Shown: positions 1-5,041, numbered from the stretch's first letter. The stretch is 5,880 nt of DNA from Thermoproteota archaeon (GCA_027491845.1 JAOZGF010000089.1:1-5880), one strand, 5' to 3'. Translations and numbers: made by a program. The notes: generated by a model from the sequence alone, not told the origin.

Positions 1-753
1 TTGTAGGTAATATACGTACTCCATTTTGTAGGGAAGATAACTTTTTTTAATGGGTTTAGGGGTTATGAGGAATAAAGCGATGTTGGTTTCTCCTTTTGCC
101 AGGGAGGAAACCGCCATTGGAAAGTAAAGATAACTTGTTCTGAATTTATAGATAATTGGTTCAATGGTTCTCTCAACAGCTGATAGATTTATAAGGTCAA
201 AAACCCAGTATCGGTAGTTCCTCGCCAAATAATTCTCAACTATTACTTTAACTTTGCCTGATAAGTTCAATGAGGATTTCTTAGCAATCTTGGATAAATA
301 GTTCTCTGTGAAACGAATGAATTCATTCCACGAAGAAGTGTAAATAACTGTAATGTCATGTGCTCCGACTTTCTTGTGAAACATTATTTGAAAGTCCCTG
401 CTCACCCTTTTTCCTTTCTGAAAAAGGACTAAATATTTTTTCATGATTAACTTTTCGATTTCAAAGAAACATTTAATGTCGCCCTTTTCAACTTGCGGTT
501 TAGAGGGAAGCGGAATCACCTCTAGAACTTTGGTTTCCTTTGAAGCATAAAGGTCTGTTGACAGAATCAACACTTCTGTTTCGCTGTTCCAGGCTATAAT
601 TGCCTTTTGCCCTGGCCCGTATACGCTTACATCAGCAATAGGGATAGGCATCTTGTCTGAATAAACCCTAAATGGGAAAACCAAACTTATTGTAACAATG
701 CTGAAGACTATTATTTTTAAGTAAGGCTTACAGGCGATGTACACTCTTGCCAC
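1..753 (-). CDS. Secreted or membrane-anchored hypothetical protein, DUF2330-like (partial, C-terminus beyond window)
   Basis: The frame is open from a GTG at 753 to base 1 (251 codons) with no stop, so the 3' end lies outside the window. The N-terminus is a classic signal sequence: basic residues at R3, K9 and K13, a hydrophobic stretch at about residues 14-28 (IIVFSIVTISLVFPF), then a possible cleavage site near VYS (30-32). The exported part opens with GPGQKAIIAWNSETEVLILSTD (about 46-67) followed by KVLEVIPLPSKP (75-86), which resembles from memory the DUF2330-type family of uncharacterised exported proteins; I could not confirm this by search. GTG 753 is preferred over GTG 744 because a TATA-like box sits 25 bp upstream, and over ATG 651 because that would remove the signal sequence. 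No catalytic motif is visible and the function is unknown. That it is a gene is well supported; the family call is tentative. Confidence 0.82.
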   Translation of the reverse strand, partial: MARVYIACKPYLKIIVFSIVTISLVFPFRVYSDKMPIPIADVSVYGPGQKAIIAWNSETEVLILSTDLYASKETKVLEVIPLPSKPQVEKGDIKCFFEIEKLIMKKYLVLFQKGKRVSRDFQIMFHKKVGAHDITVIYTSSWNEFIRFTENYLSKIAKKSSLNLSGKVKVIVENYLARNYRYWVFDLINLSAVERTIEPIIYKFRTSYLYFPMAVSSLAKGETNIALFLITPKPIKKSYLPYKMEYVYYLQ

Positions 754-774
754 CGATTTTAGGATATCTTTATT

Positions 775-782
775 ATTTTAAA
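775..782 (-). promoter_or_regulatory. TATA box of the exported-protein gene, apparently leaderless
   Basis: On the minus strand TTTAAAAT is centred about 25 bp upstream of the GTG at 753, the usual archaeal TATA-to-start-site distance. No Shine-Dalgarno-like sequence precedes the GTG. Together these suggest a leaderless mRNA starting at or next to the start codon. Inferred from spacing only. Confidence 0.5.
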
Positions 783-796
783 GGATTGTCGATATG

Positions 797-819
797 CTTC
801 AACTCCTGTTGAAGGAGTT
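797..819. repeat. Two overlapping, mutually exclusive hairpins
   Basis: CTTCAAC (797-803) pairs with GTTGAAG (808-814) across a 4-nt loop. AACTCCT (801-807) pairs with AGGAGTT (813-819) across a 5-nt loop. The arms share bases, so only one stem can form at a time. The element lies between the lysine-rich small gene and the promoter of the exported-protein gene. It could be a transcript-end structure or a protein-binding site; its role is unknown. Confidence 0.55.
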
Positions 820-842
820 AGGAAAAGATTAGGAAAAGGTTA
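818..842. repeat. 11-bp tandem repeat, about 2.3 copies
   Basis: TTAGGAAAAGA (818-828) is followed directly by TTAGGAAAAGG (829-839) and then TTA. On the minus strand these read as pyrimidine-rich tracts (CTTTTCCTAA twice) downstream of the small gene at 868-1083, so they may act as a double T-rich archaeal transcription end. Confidence 0.6.
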
Positions 843-862
843 GTTTTGGAGAACTTAACCTT
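836..862 (-). terminator. Inverted repeat just after the small lysine-rich gene, possible terminator stem
   Basis: AAGGTTA (836-842) and TAACCTT (856-862) are perfect 7-bp arms around a 13-nt loop. On the minus strand the stem begins 5 nt after the stop codon of the gene at 868-1083 and runs straight into the T-rich CTTTTCCTAA repeats. That arrangement suggests transcript termination, although archaea usually need only the T-tract. Confidence 0.4.
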
Positions 863-867
863 GTTCC

Positions 868-1083
868 TCATGTTTTGTAAGGTCCTTTTCTCCCTGTTTT
901 CCGCTGGAAGGTTTTCCTTAGCCTTGTTTTCTTCTTTGTCAGATTAAGTATTTTCTCTTCTAAATTAGGTGGATTGGTAAAGTCAATTTTCTCCTTAAGT
1001 TTCTTCTCTAGTTCCCTCAGTTGCCCTTTAATCTTTTTTCTTATTCCTTTTAATTCTCTAAAGGTCTTTTTAGTACTTCCCAC
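868..1083 (-). CDS. Small lysine/arginine-rich hypothetical protein, 71 aa
   Basis: The frame of 71 codons starts at GTG 1083, with an in-frame TAA 15 bases upstream of the GTG, and ends in TGA. I do not recognise the family. About 25 of 71 residues are Lys or Arg and only 7 are acidic, for a net charge near +18. Two charged helices are likely: about 5-33, where hydrophobic residues alternate with RELKGIRKKI and LRELEKKL, and about 41-60 after a DFTNPPN turn. This fits a small coiled-coil or nucleic-acid-binding protein. GGGA lies 6 nt upstream of the GTG and can serve as a weak ribosome-binding site. It follows the acetyltransferase gene by 35 nt on the same strand. The A-rich sense strand of this genome makes Lys-rich spurious frames easy to obtain, so I am only moderately sure it is expressed. 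Confidence 0.5.
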   Translation of the reverse strand: MGSTKKTFRELKGIRKKIKGQLRELEKKLKEKIDFTNPPNLEEKILNLTKKKTRLRKTFQRKTGRKGPYKT

Positions 1084-1100
1084 ATGTATTCCCAGTTTTT

Positions 1101-1114
1101 AAAAAGAAGAAGAG
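1101..1114 (-). terminator. Pyrimidine/T-rich tract after the acetyltransferase gene
   Basis: Right after the TAG of the gene at 1119-1601 the minus strand reads CTCTTCTTCTTTTT, typical of factor-independent archaeal transcript ends. It may terminate or attenuate transcription before the small lysine-rich gene. The T5/A5 junction also resembles a TATA box, but it lies only about 17 bp from the GTG at 1083, too close for a canonical leaderless start. Confidence 0.4.
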
Positions 1115-1118
1115 ATTT

Positions 1119-1601
1119 CTAGGGTGTAGGGTATTCCTTGATATCCATTTCTAGGTTTATTTTTCTTGAGGGGACAAATCCCATGTTTTTAAAGAATTTT
1201 ATGAGTTCTAAATCTTCCCAGTCCACCATCGTATATATTTTATTGACTTTGGCTCCTCTAAGGGTCGTTATAAACTCGTCAATTAAAAGTTTTCCTACTC
1301 CCTTATCCTGATAATCCGGGTGAACGCCTATCGTGTCTAAGGTTGCAACCGTTTCAGGTATCCCGTATTCGCCGATGTAGAGGTCACCTATTATGAAGCC
1401 TATTACCTTTCCCTTATATTCAGCCACTAGCGAATTTACAAGGTGGTGCTCTGGGTTTAGTGCCAAATCTATCTTTCTTTGGTAATACTCTCTTCTTCCC
1501 TCTCCACCAAGTATCGCTTTATCTATCTCAACAATCGTGTCCAGATCTTCCTTTTTCATTAATCTTATTTTAACATCGCTTATGTTGAAACTTGACATCA
1601 T
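1119..1601 (-). CDS. GNAT-family N-acetyltransferase (RimI-like), 160 aa
   Basis: This is a complete single-domain GNAT protein of normal length. It should transfer an acetyl group from acetyl-CoA to an amine, either a protein N-terminus, a lysine or a small molecule; the substrate cannot be read from sequence. The N-terminal strand IRLMKKEDLDTIVEID (12-27) is the usual opening. Motif A spans about 87-110, with a TLDTIGVHPDYQ strand and the acetyl-CoA pyrophosphate loop Q98-D-K-G101-V-G103. Motif B is FFKNMGFV (136-143), with the C-terminal strand following. Two consecutive Met codons (1601 and 1598) are possible starts; the weak GGAT/GGTGA upstream does not decide between them. A good TATA box lies at 1651-1660. 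The stop is TAG, so TAG works as a normal terminator here unless it is read through. The family is secure; specificity is unknown. Confidence 0.9.
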   Translation of the reverse strand: MMSSFNISDVKIRLMKKEDLDTIVEIDKAILGGEGRREYYQRKIDLALNPEHHLVNSLVAEYKGKVIGFIIGDLYIGEYGIPETVATLDTIGVHPDYQDKGVGKLLIDEFITTLRGAKVNKIYTMVDWEDLELIKFFKNMGFVPSRKINLEMDIKEYPTP

Positions 1602-1650
1602 TCACCATCCAATTAATTTTTTCTTCATTTTATTTTTTTGTAAACAATGT

Positions 1651-1660
1651 TTAATTTATA
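1651..1660 (-). promoter_or_regulatory. TATA box for the acetyltransferase gene
   Basis: TATAAATTAA on the minus strand is a near-ideal archaeal TATA box. It predicts transcription from about 1629 and a leader of roughly 28 nt before the ATG at 1601. Nothing else upstream is needed to explain expression. Confidence 0.5.
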
Positions 1661-1705
1661 GTAAGATGAATAAAAATTTTTGTGGTTAAACCTCTCCCTT
1701 TATCC

Positions 1706-1731
1706 ACTAAAAAATTTTAGTAAATTACTAA
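1706..1731. repeat. AT-rich palindrome array with ACTAA/TTAGT half-sites
   Basis: ACTAAAA (1706-1712) and TTTTAGT (1715-1721) form a perfect palindrome around AA. TTAGT (1717-1721) then pairs again with ACTAA (1727-1731) across 5 nt. It lies about 50-75 bp upstream of the acetyltransferase TATA box, so it could bind a regulator, but base composition alone produces such repeats easily. Confidence 0.35.
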
Positions 1732-1768
1732 ATTATTAATTATTGCAAATTACATATTATCATTAACA

Positions 1769-1786
1769 TTAGCTCCTTTAGCTCCT
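1769..1786. repeat. 9-bp perfect tandem repeat TTAGCTCCT x2
   Basis: TTAGCTCCT occurs at 1769-1777 and again at 1778-1786 with no spacer, exactly where the AT-rich flank gives way to the GC-richer island. It may mark a slippage event or the edge of an inserted or decayed element. Confidence 0.6.
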
Positions 1787-1907
1787 CTCTATGTAGCGAG
1801 AAGCTGAAGTTCTTCAATTATCTCTCTTCGCAAAAAGTTGTCTGGCAGACGGAAGTTGTCGCAATGACGCGGCAGTTTAAGGGTTGTTTAGGGCTATTCT
1901 AAAGCTA

Positions 1908-1916
1908 TTTTTTAAG
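1908..1916 (+). promoter_or_regulatory. Possible TATA box for a plus-strand transcript in the gap
   Basis: TTTTTTAAG centred near 1912 predicts a start near 1938, about 22 nt before an ATG at 1960. It is weak on its own and is listed only because a T-rich end on the same strand at 2161-2181 would close a transcript of about 220-240 nt. Confidence 0.25.
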
Positions 1917-1959
1917 CATAAAAGATATTTGTTCTCCATTTTCTTTTTTGGGTTAAAGA

Positions 1960-2145
1960 ATGATGTATTTTAGTGTAGGGTTGTATGAGGCTTTTAAAGT
2001 CATGAAGGAAGATTGTCTCGAGAAATATCAGTATAAGTGTGAGACCTAGCTTTCCGTGAAGGCTGTGTTAAGAGGGCTAATCAAATAGATACATGTTAGG
2101 GGCATTTTTGAGAATCACGTGGTAGCGAAGAATTGGAGGACTTGA
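1960..2145 (+). pseudogene. Stop-interrupted short reading frame, possible gene remnant or small ORF
   Basis: From ATG 1960 (second ATG at 1963) the frame reads 29 codons, including FSVGLYEAFKVMKEDCLEKY, to a TAG at 2047. It continues in the same frame for 12 codons (LSVKAVLRGLIK) to a second TAG at 2086, then 18 more (IHVRGIFENHVVAKNW and on) to a TGA at 2143. Both internal stops are TAG and the composition is protein-like in all three pieces, so this may be a decayed gene. A free-standing 29-aa peptide is the minimal alternative. TAG decoding as pyrrolysine is a remote possibility with no supporting gene in view. I do not recognise the family, and chance is a real alternative over 62 codons. 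Confidence 0.25.
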
Positions 2146-2160
2146 GGCTCATTTCCTCGA

Positions 2161-2181
2161 TTTTTTAATTTTTTTTAATTT
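2161..2181 (+). terminator. T-rich tract, plus-strand transcript end
   Basis: T6, AA, T8, AA, TTT on the plus strand is a textbook archaeal T-rich termination signal. No accepted plus-strand gene lies upstream, so it would serve the possible small transcript from about 1938. On the minus strand it is A-rich and would not stop sucD transcripts. Confidence 0.4.
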
Positions 2182-2194
2182 AAATAGAATGTTT

Positions 2195-2215
2195 AAGCGT
2201 TATCTAATAACGTTT
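2195..2215. repeat. Small hairpin downstream of sucD
   Basis: CGTTAT (2198-2203) and ATAACG (2207-2212) pair around a 3-nt loop; the stem extends outwards by one wobble and two A-T pairs. It starts about 10 nt beyond the sucD stop, where no minus-strand T-run exists, so it may protect or define the sucCD mRNA 3' end. Confidence 0.4.
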
Positions 2216-2225
2216 CCAGATTTGT

Positions 2226-3113
2226 TTATTTTTTAAGTTTCTCTAGCTTGCTCTTTACTATCTCAGCCACTTGAGAGGGAAGTTCAGCTACTGGTATGCC
2301 TGCCTCGTTTAAGCTTTTAATCTTGCTTTCAGCAGTACCCATTCCCATTGAAATTATCGCTCCAGCGTGGCCCATTCTTTTTCCAGGAGGAGCTGTTCTC
2401 CCTGCAATGTATGCCACAATTGGTTTTTTTTGACCTGTTTCTTTTATGTACTCCGCCAGTTTTTCCTCTAGGTTCCCCCCTATTTCACCTATAACTACTA
2501 TTGCATCTGTTTCTTCGTCCTCTTCAAACATCTTAACTACTTCAACAAAATCCATTCCTATGATGGGGTCACCACCTATTCCTACACATGTTGATTGACC
2601 TAAGCCTGCGTTTGTTATTGCTGCAGCTATTTCGTAAGTTAATGTGCCGCTTCTCGAAACCATGCCTATGGAGCCTTTCTTGAATACATGCGCAGGCAAT
2701 ACACCTATTTTTGTTTTTGGAGGCGTAATTACTCCTGGACAATTTGGCCCAATTATTCTTATTCCTTTTTCTCTAGCATAACCGATAAATTTCATGGAGT
2801 CTCTTACGGGTATTCTCTCCGTTATAAGTACAATAGGGTTTAAGTCTGCCTTTATGGCTTCAAATACTGCATCAGAGGCAAACCTAGCTGGAACAAATAT
2901 TATGGATGTATTTATTTCCTGGTGTTCCTCCTTTGCCTCTAAAATTGTGTCGTAAACAGGTATCCCGTTTATTTTGATTCCTCCCTTCCCAGGTGTCACG
3001 CCAGCAACGATTTTTGTCCCGTATTCGAGCATTAGCTTAGTGTGGAAACTTCCTTCTCTCCCAGTTATTCCTTGGACGACAACTTTTGATTCTTCATTTA
3101 CAAGGATTGCCAA
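2226..3113 (-). CDS. sucD: Succinyl-CoA synthetase (ADP-forming) alpha subunit, 295 aa
   Basis: The alpha subunit carries the CoA site and the histidine that is transiently phosphorylated as succinyl-CoA and NDP + Pi are interconverted with succinate, CoA and NTP. The CoA-binding Rossmann domain is N-terminal, with [12 protein letters not shown] at 15-26. [10 protein letters not shown] is at 122-131, SRSGTLTYE at 153-161, [12 protein letters not shown] at 172-183, and the active-site segment [10 protein letters not shown] at 244-253 places the phosphohistidine at H249. Length matches the usual 285-300. Translation starts at a TTG (3113): a TAA lies in frame 6 nt upstream, and GGG sits 7 nt before the TTG as a ribosome-binding site. 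It overlaps the end of sucC by 20 bp, so the subunits are translationally coupled. In an anaerobic archaeon it may form ATP from succinyl-CoA or feed an incomplete citric acid cycle. Related acyl-CoA ligases are less likely. Confidence 0.95.
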   Translation of the reverse strand: MAILVNEESKVVVQGITGREGSFHTKLMLEYGTKIVAGVTPGKGGIKINGIPVYDTILEAKEEHQEINTSIIFVPARFASDAVFEAIKADLNPIVLITERIPVRDSMKFIGYAREKGIRIIGPNCPGVITPPKTKIGVLPAHVFKKGSIGMVSRSGTLTYEIAAAITNAGLGQSTCVGIGGDPIIGMDFVEVVKMFEEDEETDAIVVIGEIGGNLEEKLAEYIKETGQKKPIVAYIAGRTAPPGKRMGHAGAIISMGMGTAESKIKSLNEAGIPVAELPSQVAEIVKSKLEKLKK

Positions 3114-4251
3114 TTTTTATCCCTTTAACTAACTTAACTATTTCCTCCGCTGCTTCATCCATTGTTTCTAAATAACTTATTCCGTTCTTTCTCAAGATTT
3201 CTTTTCCCTCTTCTTCTCTTGTTCCCATCATCCTAACCGTTATTGGTTTTTTTATCCCTGTCTCCTTAACTGCCTCGACAAGCCCCCGTGCAACTTCATC
3301 GCACCTTGTTATTCCTCCCATTATATTTATAAGGACTCCCTTGACTTTTGGATGTTTTAATTGTAGGTTTACAGCTGTTTTAACCCTCTCTGAAGTTGCT
3401 CCTCCACCTATGTCCAAGAAATTTGCTGGTTTTCCTCCAAACAAGGAAATTGAGTCCATGCTCGCCATGGTGAGGCCAGCTCCATTGGCTATTACACCTA
3501 TTTCCCCGTCTAATTCCACAAAACTGAAGCCTGACTCCATTGCCTTTAATTCAAAGCTAGTTAGTTCTTCTTCAAACAATTTCTTTTTTAATTTAGGATG
3601 TCTGAAAAGGGAGTTGTCGTCGATTATCATCCTTGCATCTACCGCTATCAGGTTTCCTTTACCGTTTATAGCCAATGGATTGCTTTCAACAAGTTCACAA
3701 TCATATTTAACTGTTAAGTCGTAAAAGAGGCCTGCTATCTCCCTAAATTGCCTGGCTTCTGTTCCTGTGAGGCCGAGCTTGTTTGTTATATATATTAAGT
3801 CAAAGGGTTTAACTTCTATTTGAGGATCCACGTGAACCTTGCATATCTTTTCAGGATGCATTTTAGCTAGATTTTCAATGTCTATTCCTCCTTGGGTGGA
3901 GGCCAGATACACATACTTCCTTTCGTATCTGTCAATTGTTATGCTGAGGTAAAGTTCTTTTTTTATGTCCACTTTTTCCTCCACTAGGACTTTAGATACT
4001 TTAAACTTGTTAATTTTTAGTTTGAATAGTTCACTTGCTACCTTTTCTGCTTCTTCAGCTGTCTCTGCAAATTTTATTCCTCCAGCTTTCATTCTGCTTG
4101 CAATGGGTAGTTGACTCTTGATAACAACTGGCTTATTTAGTTTTTTAACGTACTTCTTAACTTCTAGAGGTGAAAACGCCAAAAAACCCTTTGGACAAGG
4201 TATTCCTTCTCTCTTAAAGATTTCTTTGGATTCATGTTCCAGTAATTTCAT
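3094..4251 (-). CDS. sucC: Succinyl-CoA synthetase (ADP-forming) beta subunit, 385 aa
   Basis: The beta subunit binds nucleotide through an ATP-grasp fold and pairs with SucD. It opens with the family signature [18 protein letters not shown]. The ATP-grasp domain covers about 1-235: K45 in VVIKSQ, the loop ASRMKAGG at 51-58, [11 protein letters not shown] at 98-108, and the metal-binding trio E189, N191 (ESNPL) and D205 (AVDAR). The C-terminal ligase domain has [11 protein letters not shown] at 256-266, FLDIGGGAT at 278-286 and [13 protein letters not shown] at 309-321. Length is close to the 388 aa of E. coli SucC. ATG 4251 is preferred over GTG 4260 because it reproduces the family start and has GGAAAG about 8 nt upstream. 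The loop after K45 is odd: the usual AGGRGK reads IASRMK here, replacing three glycines without an indel. sucD follows with a 20-bp overlap. Confidence 0.94.
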   Translation of the reverse strand: MKLLEHESKEIFKREGIPCPKGFLAFSPLEVKKYVKKLNKPVVIKSQLPIASRMKAGGIKFAETAEEAEKVASELFKLKINKFKVSKVLVEEKVDIKKELYLSITIDRYERKYVYLASTQGGIDIENLAKMHPEKICKVHVDPQIEVKPFDLIYITNKLGLTGTEARQFREIAGLFYDLTVKYDCELVESNPLAINGKGNLIAVDARMIIDDNSLFRHPKLKKKLFEEELTSFELKAMESGFSFVELDGEIGVIANGAGLTMASMDSISLFGGKPANFLDIGGGATSERVKTAVNLQLKHPKVKGVLINIMGGITRCDEVARGLVEAVKETGIKKPITVRMMGTREEEGKEILRKNGISYLETMDEAAEEIVKLVKGIKIGNPCK

Positions 4252-4270
4252 TCTTTCCACTTTCCAACGG

Positions 4271-4278
4271 AAAAAAAA
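4271..4278 (-). terminator. T8 tract between the CBS gene and sucC
   Basis: Eight T residues on the minus strand, 46-53 nt after the CBS gene stop, are a plausible end for that transcript. The predicted sucC start site (about 4267) lies just beyond, so the two units would be packed end to end. Confidence 0.4.
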
Positions 4279-4288
4279 TAGGCATCTG

Positions 4289-4298
4289 TTTAAATAAA
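4289..4298 (-). promoter_or_regulatory. TATA-like box for sucCD
   Basis: TTTATTTAAA on the minus strand predicts a start site near 4267 and a leader of about 16 nt before ATG 4251. The leader holds a repeated GGAAAG (4260-4265 and 4253-4258), the upstream copy at ribosome-binding distance. Confidence 0.45.
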
Positions 4299-4323
4299 AA
4301 GGATTTTAATACAGGGTTTTCAG

Positions 4324-4908
4324 TTATTCAAACTCCTCTCTTGAGCGACAGTCCTCGCAGAGGTATCTTCCATTCACGTATTTCAAGTTATCAGACCACT
4401 CCTCACATTCATCACAGTAACCGGTAGATGACTCAGGTGGGGCAAGTGATTCTTCCATTTCCTCTGCTTCTGCAAGCAATTTTGCTTTTTCAGACGTAAG
4501 CTCCAAGATTTCAGGTGTTATCGCGAATATGTTTCTATCCGTAATTATTCCAATTAGTTTTCCTTTTTCAATGACTCCAAATCGCCTCACCCTGTATTTT
4601 CTCATTTTAAGCGCTATTTCACCGATGTCTGTTTTGCTGTTAACAGTGAAAAGTGGTTTGCTCATTACATCCTTAACCTTTGTTTTACTTGGATCGAGTT
4701 TTTTAGCCAGCACGCGGACAACTATGTCTCGATCAGTGATTATTCCAATAGGATTGTCCTTTTCGTCTATTACTATTAGGCTCCCAACTTGTTGCTTTTT
4801 CATAAGAAGAGCTGCTTCGTCAATAGTTTGATCATGTCTTATTTTGATAACGTTCCTTGACATTACCTCATCCACTAGGATTCCTGTCTTTGGTATTTTT
4901 TGTTCCAT
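4324..4908 (-). CDS. Tandem CBS-domain protein with C-terminal zinc ribbon, 194 aa
   Basis: Two CBS domains form one Bateman module: about 12-65, with VDEVMSRNVIKI and GIITDRDIV, and about 77-130, with VKDVMSKPLFTV and GIITDRNIF. Such modules bind AMP, ATP, S-adenosylmethionine or related ligands, the Asp of each ITDR motif usually contacting ribose. After a charged helix (about 133-155) a short treble-clef or ribbon follows: C165-x2-C168 and C184-x2-C187, likely binding one zinc ion. This CBS-plus-ribbon layout is common in archaea and points to a soluble regulator or scaffold rather than an enzyme. The ATG at 4908 is supported by AGGAG 7 nt upstream. It lies directly upstream of sucCD on the same strand but may be a separate transcript. 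Its ligand and target cannot be told from sequence. Confidence 0.92.
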   Translation of the reverse strand: MEQKIPKTGILVDEVMSRNVIKIRHDQTIDEAALLMKKQQVGSLIVIDEKDNPIGIITDRDIVVRVLAKKLDPSKTKVKDVMSKPLFTVNSKTDIGEIALKMRKYRVRRFGVIEKGKLIGIITDRNIFAITPEILELTSEKAKLLAEAEEMEESLAPPESSTGYCDECEEWSDNLKYVNGRYLCEDCRSREEFE

Positions 4909-4956
4909 GGGATTTCTCCTTTTCTTTTATCAATTAGTAAGAAGTAAACACGTATT

Positions 4957-4966
4957 CTTTTTAAAA
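4957..4966. promoter_or_regulatory. Possible shared bidirectional TATA box
   Basis: The plus strand reads TTTTTAAAAT and the minus strand ATTTTAAAAA. It predicts start sites near 4988 (plus, mfnB, leader about 53 nt) and 4936 (minus, CBS gene, leader about 28 nt). The assignment rests on sequence and spacing alone. Confidence 0.4.
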
Positions 4967-4980
4967 TGTTGCCCACTTTC

Positions 4981-5005
4981 CCATTAGTAATGGCTAAGGG
5001 CCATT
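4981..5005. repeat. Three CCATT/AATGG half-sites, operator-like
   Basis: CCATT (4981-4985) and AATGG (4989-4993) form an inverted repeat around AGT. AATGGC (4989-4994) pairs again with GCCATT (5000-5005) around 5 nt. The central half-site is shared. The array overlaps the predicted mfnB transcription start, a typical position for an archaeal repressor operator. Confidence 0.4.
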
Positions 5006-5028
5006 TTGCTCATGACATAAAGAGTTGT

Positions 5029-5033
5029 GGAGG
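5029..5033 (+). promoter_or_regulatory. Ribosome-binding site that fixes the mfnB start
   Basis: GGAGG lies 8 nt before ATG 5042. A GTG at 5027 would extend the frame by five codons but would overlap this site, so ATG 5042 is the better start. The catalytic-residue numbering agrees. Confidence 0.75.
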
Positions 5034-5041
5034 CAGCTATC

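Larger units (their letters stand above)
1602..2225. other. 624-bp gap without a convincing gene
   Basis: This gap separates the acetyltransferase promoter from the 3' end of sucD. About 1602-1768 is very AT-rich and holds the acetyltransferase promoter and a cluster of ACTAA/TTAGT repeats. About 1769-1881 is clearly richer in G+C (about 45 percent by hand count over 1771-1880) with short tandem and inverted repeats. From about 1905 to 2181 the plus strand has a TATA-like start, a short stop-interrupted frame and a T-rich end. The last 45 bp hold a small hairpin after sucD. I found no tRNA, rRNA, CRISPR repeat or transposase gene. Confidence 0.6.
4909..5041. promoter_or_regulatory. Divergent promoter region between the CBS gene and mfnB
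   Basis: This 133-bp region serves two genes facing away from each other. Ribosome-binding sites sit at both ends: AGGAG (4916-4920, minus) for the CBS gene and GGAGG (5029-5033, plus) for mfnB. The only good TATA-like sequence is the nearly symmetric TTTTTAAAAT at 4957-4966, readable in either direction. ATTAGTAA occurs on both sides of it at almost equal distance. Confidence 0.5.

Noticed and set aside
1045..1092. Short minus-strand ATG frame beginning MWEVLKRPLE
   Set aside because: It stops after about ten codons and is out of frame with the longer basic protein; no support for translation.
1859..1869. TCGCAATGACG, which resembles the core of a widespread bacterial palindromic repeat
   Set aside because: Only this 11-base core matches; the flanking palindrome of that repeat is absent and the host appears archaeal.
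1770..1890. tRNA in the GC-richer island
   Set aside because: I could not fold a cloverleaf, and neither a GGTTC-type T-loop nor a CCA-side acceptor stem is present on either strand.
1959..1966. AATGATGT as a C box of a C/D guide RNA
   Set aside because: The consensus RTGATGA is not met at the last base, and no CTGA D box follows at the right distance.
1602..2225. CRISPR array or insertion sequence in the long gap
   Set aside because: There are no regularly spaced repeats of 24-40 bp, no terminal inverted repeats with target duplications, and no recognisable transposase motif.
3341..3724. Plus-strand open frame of 127 codons inside sucC
   Set aside because: It lies wholly opposite the conserved sucC reading frame, has Ser/Pro/Leu-rich antisense-type composition and no recognisable motif.
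4529..4831. Plus-strand open frame of 100 codons
   Set aside because: It is antisense to the conserved CBS domains; the hydrophobic appearance follows from the complementary codons.
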